Assembly: GCF_000300855.1 (NCBI RefSeq)
Contig: NZ_ALJF01000010.1
Span: forward strand, 186,001 to 250,000
Length of the DNA stretch: 64,000 nt
Direction of reading: 5' to 3'
DNA from: Agrobacterium albertimagni AOL15
GTDB taxonomy: Bacteria > Pseudomonadota > Alphaproteobacteria > Rhizobiales > Rhizobiaceae
In this document: piece by piece, positions 16,732 to 26,623 of the stretch
How positions within the stretch are numbered: position 1 is the first letter of the stretch
Layout: every line of letters begins with the position of its first letter
The notes under the pieces: model-generated
What the model was told of the DNA's origin: nothing
The model's database searches: none
Seen by the model: the letters and a program-made list of their open reading frames with translations, nothing else
Made by a program: the position numbers and the translations under genes

Positions 16732-17721
16732 ATGGTTTCGATGAAAAGACGTATGCTGCTCGGAAGCGCCGGCGTGGCTTTGGCCGCCCCGATGATCATG
16801 ACCCGGGCTGCGATCGCACAGCAGTCGGGAGCGGATACGTCAATGAATATTGATCACGCCATGCCGCCGGAAACACACCGGTTCAACGTCGGCAAGTTCG
16901 AGGTCGTGGTGGTCAAGGATGGCGCGCGGCCTTCCGGCAATCCGCAGGAGACCTTCGGCACCAATCAGAGCGTGGAAACCGTCGGCGCGCTTCTGGAGGC
17001 GAATTTCCTGCCGCCTGACAACTTCGTCAACAGCTTCGCCCCGGTGCTCGTGAACACCGGCTCCGAGGTCATTCTGTTCGACACTGGCCTCGGTGAGGGC
17101 GGTCGCGCCAATGGCCTTGGTCGACTGGCAGAAGGTCTGACCGCTGCCGGCTACAAGCGCGAGGACGTGAGCATCGTGGTCCTCACCCACATGCATGGCG
17201 ACCATATCGGCGGGATGATGGAAGGCGGACAGCCGGCCTTCCCGAATGCGCGCTATGTGACGGGTCAGACAGAATATGATTTCTGGGTCGATACGGCCCG
17301 TGCCGGCACCCCGGCCGAAAACGGCCACAACGCAGTCCTCGCCAATGTCCAGCCGATGGCAGAAAAGATGACCTTCATCGGCGACGGTGGCGAAGTCGTG
17401 TCCGGCATCACCGGCATGGCGGCCTTCGGCCATTCGCCGGGCCACATGATCTACCGCCTGGAATCGGAAGGGCGTCAGCTGGTTTTGACCGCCGATACGG
17501 CAAACCATTTCGTCCTGTCGCTGCAGCGGCCGGATTGGGAAGTGCGTTTCGATATGGACAAGGCGGCAGCCGCTGCGACCCGTGCCAAGGTCTTCGATAT
17601 GCTGGCGACCGACAAGCTCGCCTTCCTCGGCTATCACATGCCGTTCCCGGCGGTCGGCTATGTCGAAAAGATCGACCAGGGCTATCGCTACGTGCCCAAG
17701 GCCTATCAGTTCGACATCTGA
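16732..17721 (+). CDS. Tat-exported metallo-beta-lactamase-fold hydrolase
   Basis: A 329-residue protein. A twin-arginine signal (MKRRMLLGSAG, hydrophobic stretch, cleavage near AIAQQ) predicts folded export to the periplasm. The MBL-fold zinc motif THMHGDHIGG is at about residue 148; later ligands are likely His in FGHSPGHM and Asp in LTADTANH. The family includes lactonases and other hydrolases; the substrate is not predictable here. The start is supported by GAGGAG 5-10 nt upstream. It diverges from the MFS exporter. Confidence 0.9.
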   Translation: MVSMKRRMLLGSAGVALAAPMIMTRAAIAQQSGADTSMNIDHAMPPETHRFNVGKFEVVVVKDGARPSGNPQETFGTNQSVETVGALLEANFLPPDNFVNSFAPVLVNTGSEVILFDTGLGEGGRANGLGRLAEGLTAAGYKREDVSIVVLTHMHGDHIGGMMEGGQPAFPNARYVTGQTEYDFWVDTARAGTPAENGHNAVLANVQPMAEKMTFIGDGGEVVSGITGMAAFGHSPGHMIYRLESEGRQLVLTADTANHFVLSLQRPDWEVRFDMDKAAAAATRAKVFDMLATDKLAFLGYHMPFPAVGYVEKIDQGYRYVPKAYQFDI

Positions 17722-17730
17722 GCCTGATCA

Positions 17731-17757
17731 GGGGCCGCGCCAAGGTGCGGCCCCTTC
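17731..17757 (+). terminator. Hairpin terminator of the hydrolase gene
   Basis: GGGGCCGC and GCGGCCCC form an 8-bp stem followed by a short T-containing tail. It lies 10 bp after the stop codon, between convergent genes. Confidence 0.6.
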
Positions 17758-17767
17758 ATTCTGAGGT

Positions 17768-18079
17768 TCACTGACCGGCGAAGATTTCGTCGGTTGCCTG
17801 CTCGATGAATTGATGAATGCGGCTGTCTATATCGGCATCACTTACAGCGACGCCTGCCGAAGAAAAGTCCTGGCGCAACTGCTCCAGCAGCCGATGCGGC
17901 TCGACGACCTGCTTGACGGCGACGGTGCGCGCATAGGCTTCGACGTCGTCGAGGCCCATCGTATAGGCAGCCCATCGGCCGACCATCTTGCTGCCGCGCA
18001 CGCGGGCCTTGAACTGGATTTCCGCCTGGCGGGCGAACTGGTTTTCGAGTGCCTGAGCACGCTTCTTCAATGCCGTCAT
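17768..18079 (-). CDS. DUF1476 protein, F1-ATPase zeta-type inhibitor paralog
   Basis: A 103-residue mostly helical protein of DUF1476, the family of the alphaproteobacterial F1F0-ATPase zeta subunit, which blocks ATP hydrolysis. Family features are the N-terminal ALENQFARQAEIQFKARVR stretch, MVGRWAAYTMGL, and the helical C-terminal half after VEPHRLLEQLRQDF. An AGGGGA ribosome binding site precedes the ATG. It is away from any ATP synthase genes and diverges from guaB. Many rhizobia carry more than one DUF1476 gene, so this may be a paralog and not the main inhibitor. Confidence 0.8.
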   Translation of the reverse strand: MTALKKRAQALENQFARQAEIQFKARVRGSKMVGRWAAYTMGLDDVEAYARTVAVKQVVEPHRLLEQLRQDFSSAGVAVSDADIDSRIHQFIEQATDEIFAGQ

Positions 18080-18380
18080 TGTCGATCCCCTGGTCTTCTT
18101 GTTATTGGATGTGCCCCCAGCCCCGAGAGCACATCCCTTATATAAGCAAGAGCTTCAAGGACCGTGTAGCCGCTCGATACAATTCTAACGATCGCGGATT
18201 TTTCTGTATTGGCGCGGCCTCGATCTGCAACCTGGGAACTTTGCCAGCTTTTGCTATTCCTTTCCTGTCATGAACGTGTTACCAGCCCTCGCCAACTTCC
18301 AAGCATTTCATGCAGAAGCGACCGAACGGGATTTCTCGTTTTCCGGCCGGATTCTGCCTATTCAAACGAAGGAATTGGCA
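18080..18380. other. Divergent intergenic region upstream of guaB
   Basis: About 300 bp between the DUF1476 gene and guaB. It must hold both promoters, but no clear -35/-10 pair, riboswitch or repeat stands out. The guaB frame is open back to 18270 (about 37 codons), without a matching family N-terminus or ribosome binding site. Confidence 0.4.
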
Positions 18381-19871
18381 ATGGCACGCATCGTAATGTC
18401 GGCAACTGGCGCAGAAGCGCTCACCTTTGACGACGTCCTCCTGCAGCCGGGGCACTCCGAAGTGATGCCGGGGCAGACCAACATCGCGACGCGGATTGCC
18501 CGGGATATCGACCTCTCCCTTCCGATCCTTTCCTCCGCTATGGATACCGTGACGGAAAGTCGGCTGGCGATCGCCATGGCCCAGGCCGGCGGCATCGGCG
18601 TCATCCACCGCAACCTGACCCCGGTCGAGCAGGCCGAAGAGGTCCGCCAGGTGAAGAAGTTCGAAAGCGGCATGGTCGTCAATCCGGTGACCATCGGCCC
18701 CGAGGCAACACTGGCGGAAGCCAAGGCGCTGATGGGCGCACACGGTATTTCCGGCATTCCGGTTGTCGAAGGTTCGAGCCGTCCCGGCCGCCTCGTCGGC
18801 ATCCTGACCAATCGCGACGTACGCTTCGCGTCTGATCCGAGCCAGAAAATCTACGAACTGATGACCCGCGAAAACCTCGTGACGGTCAAGGATGGTGTCG
18901 ACCAGCAGGAAGCCAAGCGCCTGCTTCACTCGCACCGCATCGAAAAGCTGCTGGTGGTTGACAATGAAGGCCGTTGCGTTGGCCTGATCACCGTCAAGGA
19001 CATCGAGAAGTCGCAGCTCAACCCGCATGCCGCCAAGGATGCGCAAGGGCGCCTGCGTGTCGCCGCTGCCATCTCCACCGGTGACGACGGCGTCGAGCGT
19101 GCCGAGCGCCTGATCGACGCCGGCTGCGACGTGATCGTTGTCGACACCGCCCACGGCCATAGCCAGAAGGTTCTGGATGCCGTTGCCCATGTGAAGAAGA
19201 TGTCGAACGCCATCCGCATCATCGCCGGCAACGTCGCCACGAGCGAGGGCACCCGTGCGCTCATCGATGCCGGTGCAGACTGCATCAAGGTGGGCATTGG
19301 TCCGGGCTCGATTTGCACGACCCGCGTTGTCGCCGGCGTCGGCGTTCCCCAGCTCGCAGCTGTCATGGCGGCCGTCGAAGAAGGCAACAAGCACGACATT
19401 CCCGTCATCGCCGATGGTGGCATCAAGTTTTCCGGCGATGTCGCCAAGGCGATTGCCGCCGGCGCCTCCGCCGTCATGGTCGGCTCGCTACTCGCCGGCA
19501 CGGATGAAAGCCCGGGCGAGGTCTATCTCTACCAGGGCCGCTCCTTCAAGGCCTATCGCGGCATGGGCTCCGTCGGTGCCATGGCCCGGGGCTCGGCCGA
19601 CCGTTACTTCCAGGCGGAAGTGCGCGACACGCTGAAGCTCGTGCCTGAGGGCATCGAAGGCCAGGTGCCCTACAAGGGTCCGGTCTCGGCCGTGCTGCAC
19701 CAGCTCGCCGGTGGCCTGAAGGCTGCCATGGGCTATGTCGGAGGCAAGGACATCAAGGATTTCCAGGAAAAGGCGACATTCGTTCGCATCTCCGGTGCCG
19801 GCCTTCGTGAAAGCCATCCGCATGGCGTAACCATCACCCGCGAAAGCCCGAACTACCCGGGCGCCGCGTGA
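18381..19871 (+). CDS. guaB: IMP dehydrogenase
   Basis: A 496-residue enzyme that oxidises IMP to XMP with NAD, the committed step of GMP synthesis. It has the (beta/alpha)8 barrel with two CBS domains inserted at about residues 95-220 ([28 protein letters not shown]). The catalytic loop is GPGSICTTR with the active-site Cys, and the phosphate loop is [11 protein letters not shown]. The mobile flap [10 protein letters not shown] is present. The ATG at 18381 has AAGGA upstream and matches the rhizobial N-terminus. The next gene starts inside its stop codon. Confidence 0.97.
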   Translation: MARIVMSATGAEALTFDDVLLQPGHSEVMPGQTNIATRIARDIDLSLPILSSAMDTVTESRLAIAMAQAGGIGVIHRNLTPVEQAEEVRQVKKFESGMVVNPVTIGPEATLAEAKALMGAHGISGIPVVEGSSRPGRLVGILTNRDVRFASDPSQKIYELMTRENLVTVKDGVDQQEAKRLLHSHRIEKLLVVDNEGRCVGLITVKDIEKSQLNPHAAKDAQGRLRVAAAISTGDDGVERAERLIDAGCDVIVVDTAHGHSQKVLDAVAHVKKMSNAIRIIAGNVATSEGTRALIDAGADCIKVGIGPGSICTTRVVAGVGVPQLAAVMAAVEEGNKHDIPVIADGGIKFSGDVAKAIAAGASAVMVGSLLAGTDESPGEVYLYQGRSFKAYRGMGSVGAMARGSADRYFQAEVRDTLKLVPEGIEGQVPYKGPVSAVLHQLAGGLKAAMGYVGGKDIKDFQEKATFVRISGAGLRESHPHGVTITRESPNYPGAA

Positions 19872-20434
19872 TCCTGGGACAGGTGCCCGGACCGCGCCGG
19901 GCACCGCTCCTCTGGGGGAGCGGCGTCCTGTCGGCCGTGTTGCTCGTGTGGATGAATCTCGGCTTTGCCTTGCCCTTCGCCGAACTGACCGGCGGACGGG
20001 CCATGCCCGATCTCGATATCGAGAGCACGGTGCAGTCCCTGCTTGACCTCAAGGCCATGCTGGAGGCGAGGCCCGAGGCCGCTGAGCTTCTCCGGGGCAT
20101 GCATCTCGGCCCTGACCTGTTGCTTCCCGCGATCCTTGGCCTGTTTCTCCTTCTCCTGATGCGCCGTGTGGCGAAAGGGGCGAGCCTCTATGGCCGCCCG
20201 GCCGAACGGCTGCTGCCCATCCTCATGGCGCTGCCTGTCGCCTATGCGCTGATCGACTATGCCGAAAATGCTGTGAGCCTGATGCTCATTGCGCCGTCCA
20301 CGCCGTCACCGGACGCGGCAACCCGCTTGGCGCAGGCGCTGGTCTGGCTCACGCGTTTGAAATTTGTGGCTCTCGTCGTTTCAGGCATACTCGTTCTTCG
20401 CCTCGCTTTCGGCCCCAAACCGTCGGCCGAGTAA
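19868..20434 (+). CDS. Hypothetical four-helix membrane protein
   Basis: A 188-residue protein with about four hydrophobic helices (residues 13-35, 80-98, 112-130, 160-180). No named domain was recognised. It starts with GTG overlapping the guaB stop by 4 nt, so its translation is coupled to guaB. The same arrangement with a MAPEG-like protein following suggests a small membrane-protein operon. Function unknown. Confidence 0.75.
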   Translation: MILGQVPGPRRAPLLWGSGVLSAVLLVWMNLGFALPFAELTGGRAMPDLDIESTVQSLLDLKAMLEARPEAAELLRGMHLGPDLLLPAILGLFLLLLMRRVAKGASLYGRPAERLLPILMALPVAYALIDYAENAVSLMLIAPSTPSPDAATRLAQALVWLTRLKFVALVVSGILVLRLAFGPKPSAE

Positions 20435-20474
20435 CCCTTTCAGCACCTTCGCATTTTCTGGGACCTGATTGCCT

Positions 20475-20888
20475 ATGACCGGTTTTGAAATGTTCTGGCC
20501 CCTCGCGGCCCATGCCTTTCTCGTTTTCTGCCTCTATGCTCTGCTGGTCATGCGCCGCGCCTCGGTCGTCCGTTCGGGCAAGGTCGAGCGCATCGCCTTC
20601 CGTGAAAACCTCGCCGAGCCGGAGGAAAGCCGGGTGGTGAATAGGGCTATCGCCAACCAGTTCGAACTGCCGGTCCTCTTCTATGCCGTGTCCGTGCTGC
20701 TCTTCATCACCGAAGCCGACAATATTGTCGCCGTCGTGCTCGCCTGGATCTTCGTCGCCGCCCGCTATGTCCAGGTTGCCATGCAATTGACCGGCAACCT
20801 TCCGCTTCGCCGTCTCTCCTTCATGCTGGGCTTCGTCGCGCTCTTTCTCATGTGGGTGTGGCTCGTCGCCTGGATGGCGACCAGCTGA
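20475..20888 (+). CDS. MAPEG family membrane protein
   Basis: A 137-residue protein with four predicted helices, matching MAPEG (membrane-associated proteins in eicosanoid and glutathione metabolism). Family features are RVVNRAIANQFELPVLFYAV in the middle, then ADNIVAVVLAWIFVAARYVQVAMQL. Bacterial members may be glutathione transferases or peroxidases, but activity is rarely shown. It lies 40 bp after the previous gene on the same strand. ATG at 20475 was taken over TTG at 20469. Confidence 0.85.
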   Translation: MTGFEMFWPLAAHAFLVFCLYALLVMRRASVVRSGKVERIAFRENLAEPEESRVVNRAIANQFELPVLFYAVSVLLFITEADNIVAVVLAWIFVAARYVQVAMQLTGNLPLRRLSFMLGFVALFLMWVWLVAWMATS

Positions 20889-20979
20889 CGGCTTGACCCT
20901 TCACGGCAACGTGTTTGGGCGGAGCGGGCCGAGGCTCTATCTTGCCGTGGCATCCCATCCGTCCCCCGAGGAGAGTGTC

Positions 20980-21855
20980 ATGTCGAAGCCCGAAGTCACC
21001 CAAGCCATGATCCAAGCCTATGACGAATACACCCACCTGACCCTGGACCGCCGCGGCTTCATGCAAAAGCTGACGGCGCTTGCAGGTTCCGGTGCCGCCG
21101 CTGCCGCCATCATGCCCATGCTCGCCGCCAACCAGGCAAATGCCGCCATGGTCGAGGAGACCGACGCGCGCCTCGACGTGTCGGACGTGACCTATCCCGG
21201 CGCGTCCGGCGAAATGAAGGGTTACCTCGCAATCCCGAAGGACGCTGCCGACCGCCTACCCGCCGTGATCGTCATCCACGAAAACCGTGGCCTCAACCCG
21301 CATATCCGCGATGTCGCTCGCCGCATGGCACTCGAGGGTTTCGTCGCACTCGCCCCCGATTTCCTGTCGCCCAATGGCGGCACGCCCGCCAATGAGGACG
21401 AGGCGCGCAACATGTTCCAGTCACTGGACATGGCGGGCGCCACGGCCAATGGCGAGGCGACACGCGCCTTCCTCGCCGGCCATGAGAAAACCAATGGCAA
21501 GGTCGGCGCGATCGGCTTCTGCTGGGGCGGCGGCATGGTCAACCGCATGGCGGTCGCATCCGCAGAACTCGGCGCAGGCGTCGCCTATTACGGCTCCCAG
21601 GCCCCGGCCGATCAGGTGCCTTCGATCCAGGCACCGCTGATGCTGCATTATGCGGGCCTCGACGAGCGCATCAACGCCGGCATCGACGCCTACAAGGCCG
21701 CGCTCGACGCCAATGGCAAGACCTACGAGCTGCACATGTACGAGGGCGTCAACCACGCGTTCAACAATGACACCTCGTCCGCTCGCTACGACAAGGCCGC
21801 TGCAGACCTTGCCTGGTCGCGCACCGTCGAATTCCTCAAGAAGAACCTCGCCTGA
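20980..21855 (+). CDS. Dienelactone hydrolase family protein, Tat-exported
   Basis: A 291-residue alpha/beta-hydrolase. Residues 26-60 look like an internal twin-arginine signal (LDRRGFMQKL followed by a hydrophobic Ala-rich segment ending NANA), after an N-terminal lead of about 25 residues. The dienelactone hydrolase triad is likely Cys in GFCWGGG, Asp in GLDERIN and His in NHAFNN; IHENRGL holds the companion Glu. The family cleaves dienelactones or other esters; the native substrate here is unknown. The start ATG follows GAGGAGAG. Confidence 0.88.
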   Translation: MSKPEVTQAMIQAYDEYTHLTLDRRGFMQKLTALAGSGAAAAAIMPMLAANQANAAMVEETDARLDVSDVTYPGASGEMKGYLAIPKDAADRLPAVIVIHENRGLNPHIRDVARRMALEGFVALAPDFLSPNGGTPANEDEARNMFQSLDMAGATANGEATRAFLAGHEKTNGKVGAIGFCWGGGMVNRMAVASAELGAGVAYYGSQAPADQVPSIQAPLMLHYAGLDERINAGIDAYKAALDANGKTYELHMYEGVNHAFNNDTSSARYDKAAADLAWSRTVEFLKKNLA

Positions 21856-22019
21856 TCGAGGGTGGGGGAGGCGTCGCGCTTCCCCCGTCTCCCTTCATGA
21901 CATTTCGATGATATCTCCGCATCTTTGATGCCGATCAAGTCGCGGCCGGTCTCCTCCGCATAACGTTGCCCCAGATCGCGGGCACACGCCCTGCGAGCAA
22001 TCAAGCGAGGGAGACTGAT

Positions 22020-23048
22020 ATGGCATCGACAATGAAGGCTGCGGTGGTGCGCGAGTTCGGCAAGCCGCTCGTGATCGAGGAAATGGCGATCCCGGAACCG
22101 GGTCCCGGCCAGATCTTGGTCAAGTACGAAGCGACAGGCGTCTGCCACACCGACCTGCATGCCGCCAATGGCGATTGGCCGGTCAAGCCCAGCCCGCCCT
22201 TCATTCCCGGCCATGAGGGCGTCGGCTACGTTGCCAAGCTCGGCTCCGGCGTCTCCCGCATAAAGGAAGGCGACCGGATCGGCGTGCCGTGGCTGCACAC
22301 AGCCTGCGGCTGCTGCAATCCCTGCCGCACCGGCTGGGAAACGCTTTGCGGCAGCCAGCAGAACACCGGCTATTCGGTCAACGGCACCTTTGCCCAATAT
22401 GGCCTCGCAGATCCCGACTATGTCGGACGCCTCCCGGACAATCTTGAATTCGGCGCGGCAGCACCGATCCTTTGCGCCGGCGTTACCGTCTACAAGGGCC
22501 TGAAGGAAACCGAAGTCCGTCCGGGCGAATGGGTGGTCATCTCGGGGATCGGCGGCCTCGGTCATATGGCCGTGCAATATGCCAAGGCCATGGGCATGCA
22601 TGTGGTCGCCGCCGACATTTTCGACGACAAGCTGAAACTGGCCAAGGATCTCGGCGCCGATGTTGTGGTGAACGGCACGGCCGCCGATGCCATCGAACAG
22701 GTGCAGAAGGCAACCGGCGGCGTGCATGGCGCACTCGTCACGGCCGTCTCGCCAAAGGCCATGGAGCAAGCCTATGGCTTCCTGCGCTCCAAGGGCACAA
22801 TGGCGCTGGTCGGCCTGCCGCCAGGCTTCATCTCGCTGCCGGTCTTCGAGACCGTCCTGAAGCGCATCACCGTGCGCGGCTCGATCGTCGGCACGCGTCA
22901 GGACCTCGAGGAGAGCCTGCAATTTGCCGGTGAAGGCAAGGTCGCGTCGCATTTCAGCTGGGACAAGCTGGAAAACATCAATGCGATTTTCGACCGGATG
23001 AAGGAAGGCAAGATCGACGGCCGTATCGTTCTCGATCTCGCAGCCTGA
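22020..23048 (+). CDS. adhP: Zinc-dependent alcohol dehydrogenase, AdhP type
   Basis: A 342-residue medium-chain dehydrogenase. Catalytic zinc ligands are the Cys in ATGVCHTDLHA, His in GHEGVG and Cys at about 153 (PILCAGVTVYKG). The structural zinc site is CGCCNPCRTGWETLC. The nucleotide-binding motif is GIGGLGHMAVQYAKA. Related enzymes oxidise ethanol and propanol with NAD. The upstream in-frame extension to 21966 lacks a ribosome binding site. It has its own terminator-like hairpin downstream. Confidence 0.95.
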   Translation: MASTMKAAVVREFGKPLVIEEMAIPEPGPGQILVKYEATGVCHTDLHAANGDWPVKPSPPFIPGHEGVGYVAKLGSGVSRIKEGDRIGVPWLHTACGCCNPCRTGWETLCGSQQNTGYSVNGTFAQYGLADPDYVGRLPDNLEFGAAAPILCAGVTVYKGLKETEVRPGEWVVISGIGGLGHMAVQYAKAMGMHVVAADIFDDKLKLAKDLGADVVVNGTAADAIEQVQKATGGVHGALVTAVSPKAMEQAYGFLRSKGTMALVGLPPGFISLPVFETVLKRITVRGSIVGTRQDLEESLQFAGEGKVASHFSWDKLENINAIFDRMKEGKIDGRIVLDLAA

Positions 23049-23064
23049 TCCGAAACGAGAAATG

Positions 23065-23089
23065 GAGGCGGCATCCCGGATGCCGCCTC
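23065..23089. terminator. Terminator hairpin after adhP
   Basis: GAGGCGGCATC and GATGCCGCCTC form an 11-bp perfect stem with a 3-nt loop, followed by a short pyrimidine tail. It lies between convergent genes and may serve both. Confidence 0.7.
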
Positions 23090-23117
23090 TCTTGCATTTC
23101 TGACGGTCAGGCTTGGA

Positions 23118-23573
23118 CTAGTTGCCCGACTGGATGACGGCGATCCGCGGCGGTGCGCTGGTGCAGGCTGTGTCTTCGCAGATGCCCGAAATCCAGACCT
23201 CGCCATTGCCGATCATGACGCCTTCTGAGTTGACGAAGAGATCGCCGTATTCCTGGTTGGACACGGCTTCGACGATCGTTTCGGTAAAGACGCTGTCATA
23301 AGCCTCCAGCAACTCCTGCTCCGAAGCATAGGTCGCCTCGTCACCGTCAATGTTCACGGTGATCGGATAGTTCACGAGGCTGACCACGATGTCGGACTTG
23401 CCTTCCTCGAGCGCCACCTTGAAGGCGTAAAACAGCTCCTTGTAGTCTGCGACATCGCCGAGAAGGGTTTCGATCTGTTGATCGACCGAGGCTTCGTCGG
23501 CTCGCGTGACCTGGGTTGTGAAGATGGCTGCGGCGAGCGCGGCGGAAAAGAGAATGGCAGTCGATCGGATCAT
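23118..23573 (-). CDS. Secreted hypothetical protein
   Basis: A 151-residue protein with a signal peptide (residues 1-25, ending TRADE), so probably periplasmic. The mature part is acidic and contains two Cys near the end (GICEDTAC) that could form a disulfide. The pattern resembles small periplasmic proteins of unknown function in rhizobia. I do not recognise a named domain. It stands alone between convergent adhP and a divergent patatin gene. Confidence 0.7.
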   Translation of the reverse strand: MIRSTAILFSAALAAAIFTTQVTRADEASVDQQIETLLGDVADYKELFYAFKVALEEGKSDIVVSLVNYPITVNIDGDEATYASEQELLEAYDSVFTETIVEAVSNQEYGDLFVNSEGVMIGNGEVWISGICEDTACTSAPPRIAVIQSGN

Positions 23574-23759
23574 GTGATGTCGGTCCCCGGACAAGCTTCA
23601 CCCTCCTGATAATCCAGATCCGCGGCGGTGCATCGCATCACTTTTGGAGGGACCTGCAATAGATCGCGGTAATTGTGAACGCAGAGTGAAGGAGGCGGGT
23701 CTGGTTGCCCGACTGACGCGTCGCTATATATTGCGTTGCAGCAAGACAGGGATCGCGAC

Positions 23760-24899
23760 ATGACGCAAGCAGAGACCAACGCCGCAACCGACAGGATCTT
23801 CGTCTTCCAGGGCGGCGGCGCGCTCGGTGCCTATCAGGCAGGCGCCTACGAGGCCTTGCATGAAAACGAGGTGGAGCCCGACTGGTTGGCCGGCATTTCT
23901 ATCGGTGCGATCAATGCTGCCATCATCGCCGGCAGCCCGCGCGAGACGCGCATCGCAAATCTCCGGGACTTCTGGCACACAGTGTCGTCGACCCTCGATT
24001 TTGGCTGGACGGCTCAAGACAATACGCTCCGCCGGATGCAGAACGACGCCGCAGCGATGACCGCCATGGCCTTCGGCATTCCCGGGTTCTTCTCGCCTCG
24101 TTTGCCGACCTTCCAGCAGTTATTCGCCAATCCGGATCAGCGCGTCAGCTTCTACGACACCGAGCCGCTGATGAAGACGCTCGACCGGCTGATCGATTTC
24201 GACCTGCTCAACGACTGCCAGACGCGGCTGAGCCTCGGCGCAGTAGAAGTCCGCTCCGGCAATTTCGCCTATTTCGACAATCGCAAGAACCGTCTCGACG
24301 CCCGTCACATCGCCGCCTCCGGCGCCCTGCCGCCGGGGTTCCCGCCCATAGAAATCGATGGTCGACACTATTGGGACGGCGGCCTTGTCTCCAACACACC
24401 GTTGCAGCATGTCCTGAACGTCAACGATGCCTCGCGCGACCTCGAAATCTTCCAGGTGGATCTCTTCAATGCGCGGGGCGACATGCCGCGCGACCAGTTC
24501 GAGGTGGAAAGCCGGATCAAGGAGATCCGCTACTCCAGCCGCACCCGTATGAACACCGACGATTTTGCCCGCCGCCAGATCGTCCGTCGCGCCGCCAAGC
24601 GTCTCCTCGAAAAGCTGCCGCCGGAATTCCGCGACGACGAGGATGCACAAATCCTCCGCTCCATCGGTCATGAATACGACGTCACCATTGTTCACCTGAT
24701 TCATCGCCGCGCGTCGCATGCGACCCATGCGATGGATGCGGAATTCTCCCGCCGCTCGATCGAGGAGCACTGGAAGGCAGGATACGACGACGCCTCCTAT
24801 ACGCTGAAACATCCGAAGTGGCGCAATCGCGGTCGCCCGAAGGACGGCATCCAGATCTTCGACCTGGCGCGCGAGCGTCATCTGCAACTGGAGGCTTGA
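23760..24899 (+). CDS. Patatin-like phospholipase
   Basis: A 379-residue cytosolic or membrane-associated lipid acyl hydrolase. The oxyanion loop GGGALGAYQAGA is at about residue 18-29, the nucleophile elbow is GISIG (Ser at about 47), and the catalytic Asp is in YWDGGLVSN. The C-terminal third (about 270-379) resembles the DUF3734 extension found in many rhizobial patatins. An AGGGA ribosome binding site precedes the ATG. Substrate could be phospholipids or stored lipids. It is monocistronic. Confidence 0.93.
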   Translation: MTQAETNAATDRIFVFQGGGALGAYQAGAYEALHENEVEPDWLAGISIGAINAAIIAGSPRETRIANLRDFWHTVSSTLDFGWTAQDNTLRRMQNDAAAMTAMAFGIPGFFSPRLPTFQQLFANPDQRVSFYDTEPLMKTLDRLIDFDLLNDCQTRLSLGAVEVRSGNFAYFDNRKNRLDARHIAASGALPPGFPPIEIDGRHYWDGGLVSNTPLQHVLNVNDASRDLEIFQVDLFNARGDMPRDQFEVESRIKEIRYSSRTRMNTDDFARRQIVRRAAKRLLEKLPPEFRDDEDAQILRSIGHEYDVTIVHLIHRRASHATHAMDAEFSRRSIEEHWKAGYDDASYTLKHPKWRNRGRPKDGIQIFDLARERHLQLEA

Positions 24900-25036
24900 G
24901 GACCGCGACCTTTTTTGTGGGAGAACCAACCAAAGATGGGTGCTGGCTCTTGCATTAACACTTTTGCCAGACCGCTCGACTTATGTCGGTGACACAAATC
25001 TGACAGCCATGATGGTTGCAGCGGATGGGGGGAATG

Positions 25037-25663
25037 ATGAGCGACTACGCCGTGGAGGGGCGACTGCAACTTCGCAAGAAGCCGCAGCAGGAACGAAGCA
25101 TACAGCGACTGGAGGCTATTCTCGAGGCTGCCATCGAGCTTTTTCTCGAAAAGGGCGTCGCAGAGACGACGATGAGCGAAATCGCGGTGCGAGCGGGCAT
25201 TTCGATCGGCTCGCTGTACCAGTTCTTTCCCCAGAAGGCGGCCGTCATCAAGGCGCTGCACGAGCGTTTTTCGGCCCAGCTCGAGGGCTTCATCCGGCAG
25301 ATCTTTGCAAATGTCCAAACGCTGGATGAGGCGGCGGAGCGCGCCGCGGACAGTCTGATTGAGCTGAATGCCATGTTTCGCGAACAACGCATTTACATGT
25401 CGTTGTGGCAGGCGATCGTCGTCGACAAGGATCTCTCCCAGCTGTCGCACGAATTTCACGAGCAGGTCATCGCGAGCTTTTACCGCGATCTGTCGCATCT
25501 CGTCCCACAAAGCGAGTTCGAACGTTTTCGCGTCAACATCAAGCTGATGATTCTCGCAACCGGCGAGGTCATCCGTTTCACGACCCAGCAGTCGGACGAG
25601 GTCGCACGCGCCCATCTCGATCAATGGCGCCGCATTATTCGCGGCAGCATCTTCGCCTTCTGA
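25037..25663 (+). CDS. TetR family transcriptional regulator
   Basis: A 208-residue regulator with the N-terminal TetR helix-turn-helix (TTMSEIAVRAGISIGSLYQFFPQKAAVIKAL, residues about 46-76) and a helical ligand domain. An ATG at 25034 is equally possible; the purine run GGATGGGGGG is very close to both. Neighbours are a patatin gene upstream and a convergent LysR gene, so no target can be assigned. It might control the patatin gene or itself. Confidence 0.9.
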   Translation: MSDYAVEGRLQLRKKPQQERSIQRLEAILEAAIELFLEKGVAETTMSEIAVRAGISIGSLYQFFPQKAAVIKALHERFSAQLEGFIRQIFANVQTLDEAAERAADSLIELNAMFREQRIYMSLWQAIVVDKDLSQLSHEFHEQVIASFYRDLSHLVPQSEFERFRVNIKLMILATGEVIRFTTQQSDEVARAHLDQWRRIIRGSIFAF

Positions 25664-25669
25664 TCGGCC

Positions 25670-26623
25670 TCACCAGCCGGGGATCATGTTCCCGGCCCGC
25701 AGCCTCGGATAGTAGCGCGAATAGGCCTTCGGCTCTCCGTCCATGTCGTCGTCCACCTGTGCCGGGGTGATGTTGTCCAGGCAGGCGGTAATGTGGTCGG
25801 TGATCGCATTGACCAGCGAGGTGGAAAGACCGGGCCGCTTCATCAGGCCGATCTGCACCGGCGGCAGCGGCGGGAAGCCGTCATTCGCCGTCAGGACCTT
25901 CATCCCCGTTCGCAGCGCTGACTCCGGCAGGATCGACACCGCCATGCCGGCGAGCACTGCGGCCGCAACGACGGTCGACGACCAGCTGGTGAACAGGATC
26001 TGATACTCACGGCCATCCGCATCCAGCGCCGAGCAGGCGAGCTGCCGCCACTGGCAGTCGCGGCGTCCGACCGCGAGCGGCACGGGAGCGTCATCCTTCA
26101 GTGGATGGTTGGCCGATCCCACCCAGCAGAGCGGTTCGGTCCGCACGACATCGGACTGTCTGAGCAGCGGATTGTGTGTGACGAGTGCGATATCGAGTTC
26201 GCCCTTGCCCATCTTGTCGGCGAGATCCATCGAGGGCTCGCAGACGATGTAGAGCTCCACATTCGGATGCGTCTTGGCAAAGCGTCCGATGATTTCGGGC
26301 ATGTAGCGGTCGGCATAATCATCAGGCGTGCCGATCCTGAGCGTTCCCTCGAGCCTGTTGTCGTCGAAGGCCGCGATTGCTTCGGAATTCAGCCGGATGA
26401 TGCGCCGCGCATAATTCAGCAACTTGTCGCCATCGGCTGTAAGCCGGTTGCCCCGGCCATCCTTGATGAACAGCTGCTTTCCGACCCGTTCTTCCAGGCG
26501 GCGCATCTGCATGGAAACGGCGGACTGCGTCTTGAAAACACGCCCGGCGGCCTTGGTGAAGCTGCCGGTGTCGACGATGGCAATGAAGGTCTGCAACTGA
26601 TCGATATCGAGGGGGGCCGACAT
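25670..26623 (-). CDS. LysR-type regulator resembling LsrB/VtlR
   Basis: A 317-residue LysR protein. The helix-turn-helix lies in residues 1-60 (IDQLQTFIAIVDTGSFTKAA, TQSAVSMQMRRLEERVG), and the periplasmic-binding-type effector domain follows (LRIGTPDDYADRYMPEI). The N-terminal half closely recalls LsrB of Sinorhizobium and VtlR of Brucella/Agrobacterium, which activate small DUF1127 genes and AbcR sRNAs. A DUF1127 gene lies directly divergent, which supports this group, although it may be a paralog. Assignment is by motif recall. Confidence 0.85.
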   Translation of the reverse strand: MSAPLDIDQLQTFIAIVDTGSFTKAAGRVFKTQSAVSMQMRRLEERVGKQLFIKDGRGNRLTADGDKLLNYARRIIRLNSEAIAAFDDNRLEGTLRIGTPDDYADRYMPEIIGRFAKTHPNVELYIVCEPSMDLADKMGKGELDIALVTHNPLLRQSDVVRTEPLCWVGSANHPLKDDAPVPLAVGRRDCQWRQLACSALDADGREYQILFTSWSSTVVAAAVLAGMAVSILPESALRTGMKVLTANDGFPPLPPVQIGLMKRPGLSTSLVNAITDHITACLDNITPAQVDDDMDGEPKAYSRYYPRLRAGNMIPGW

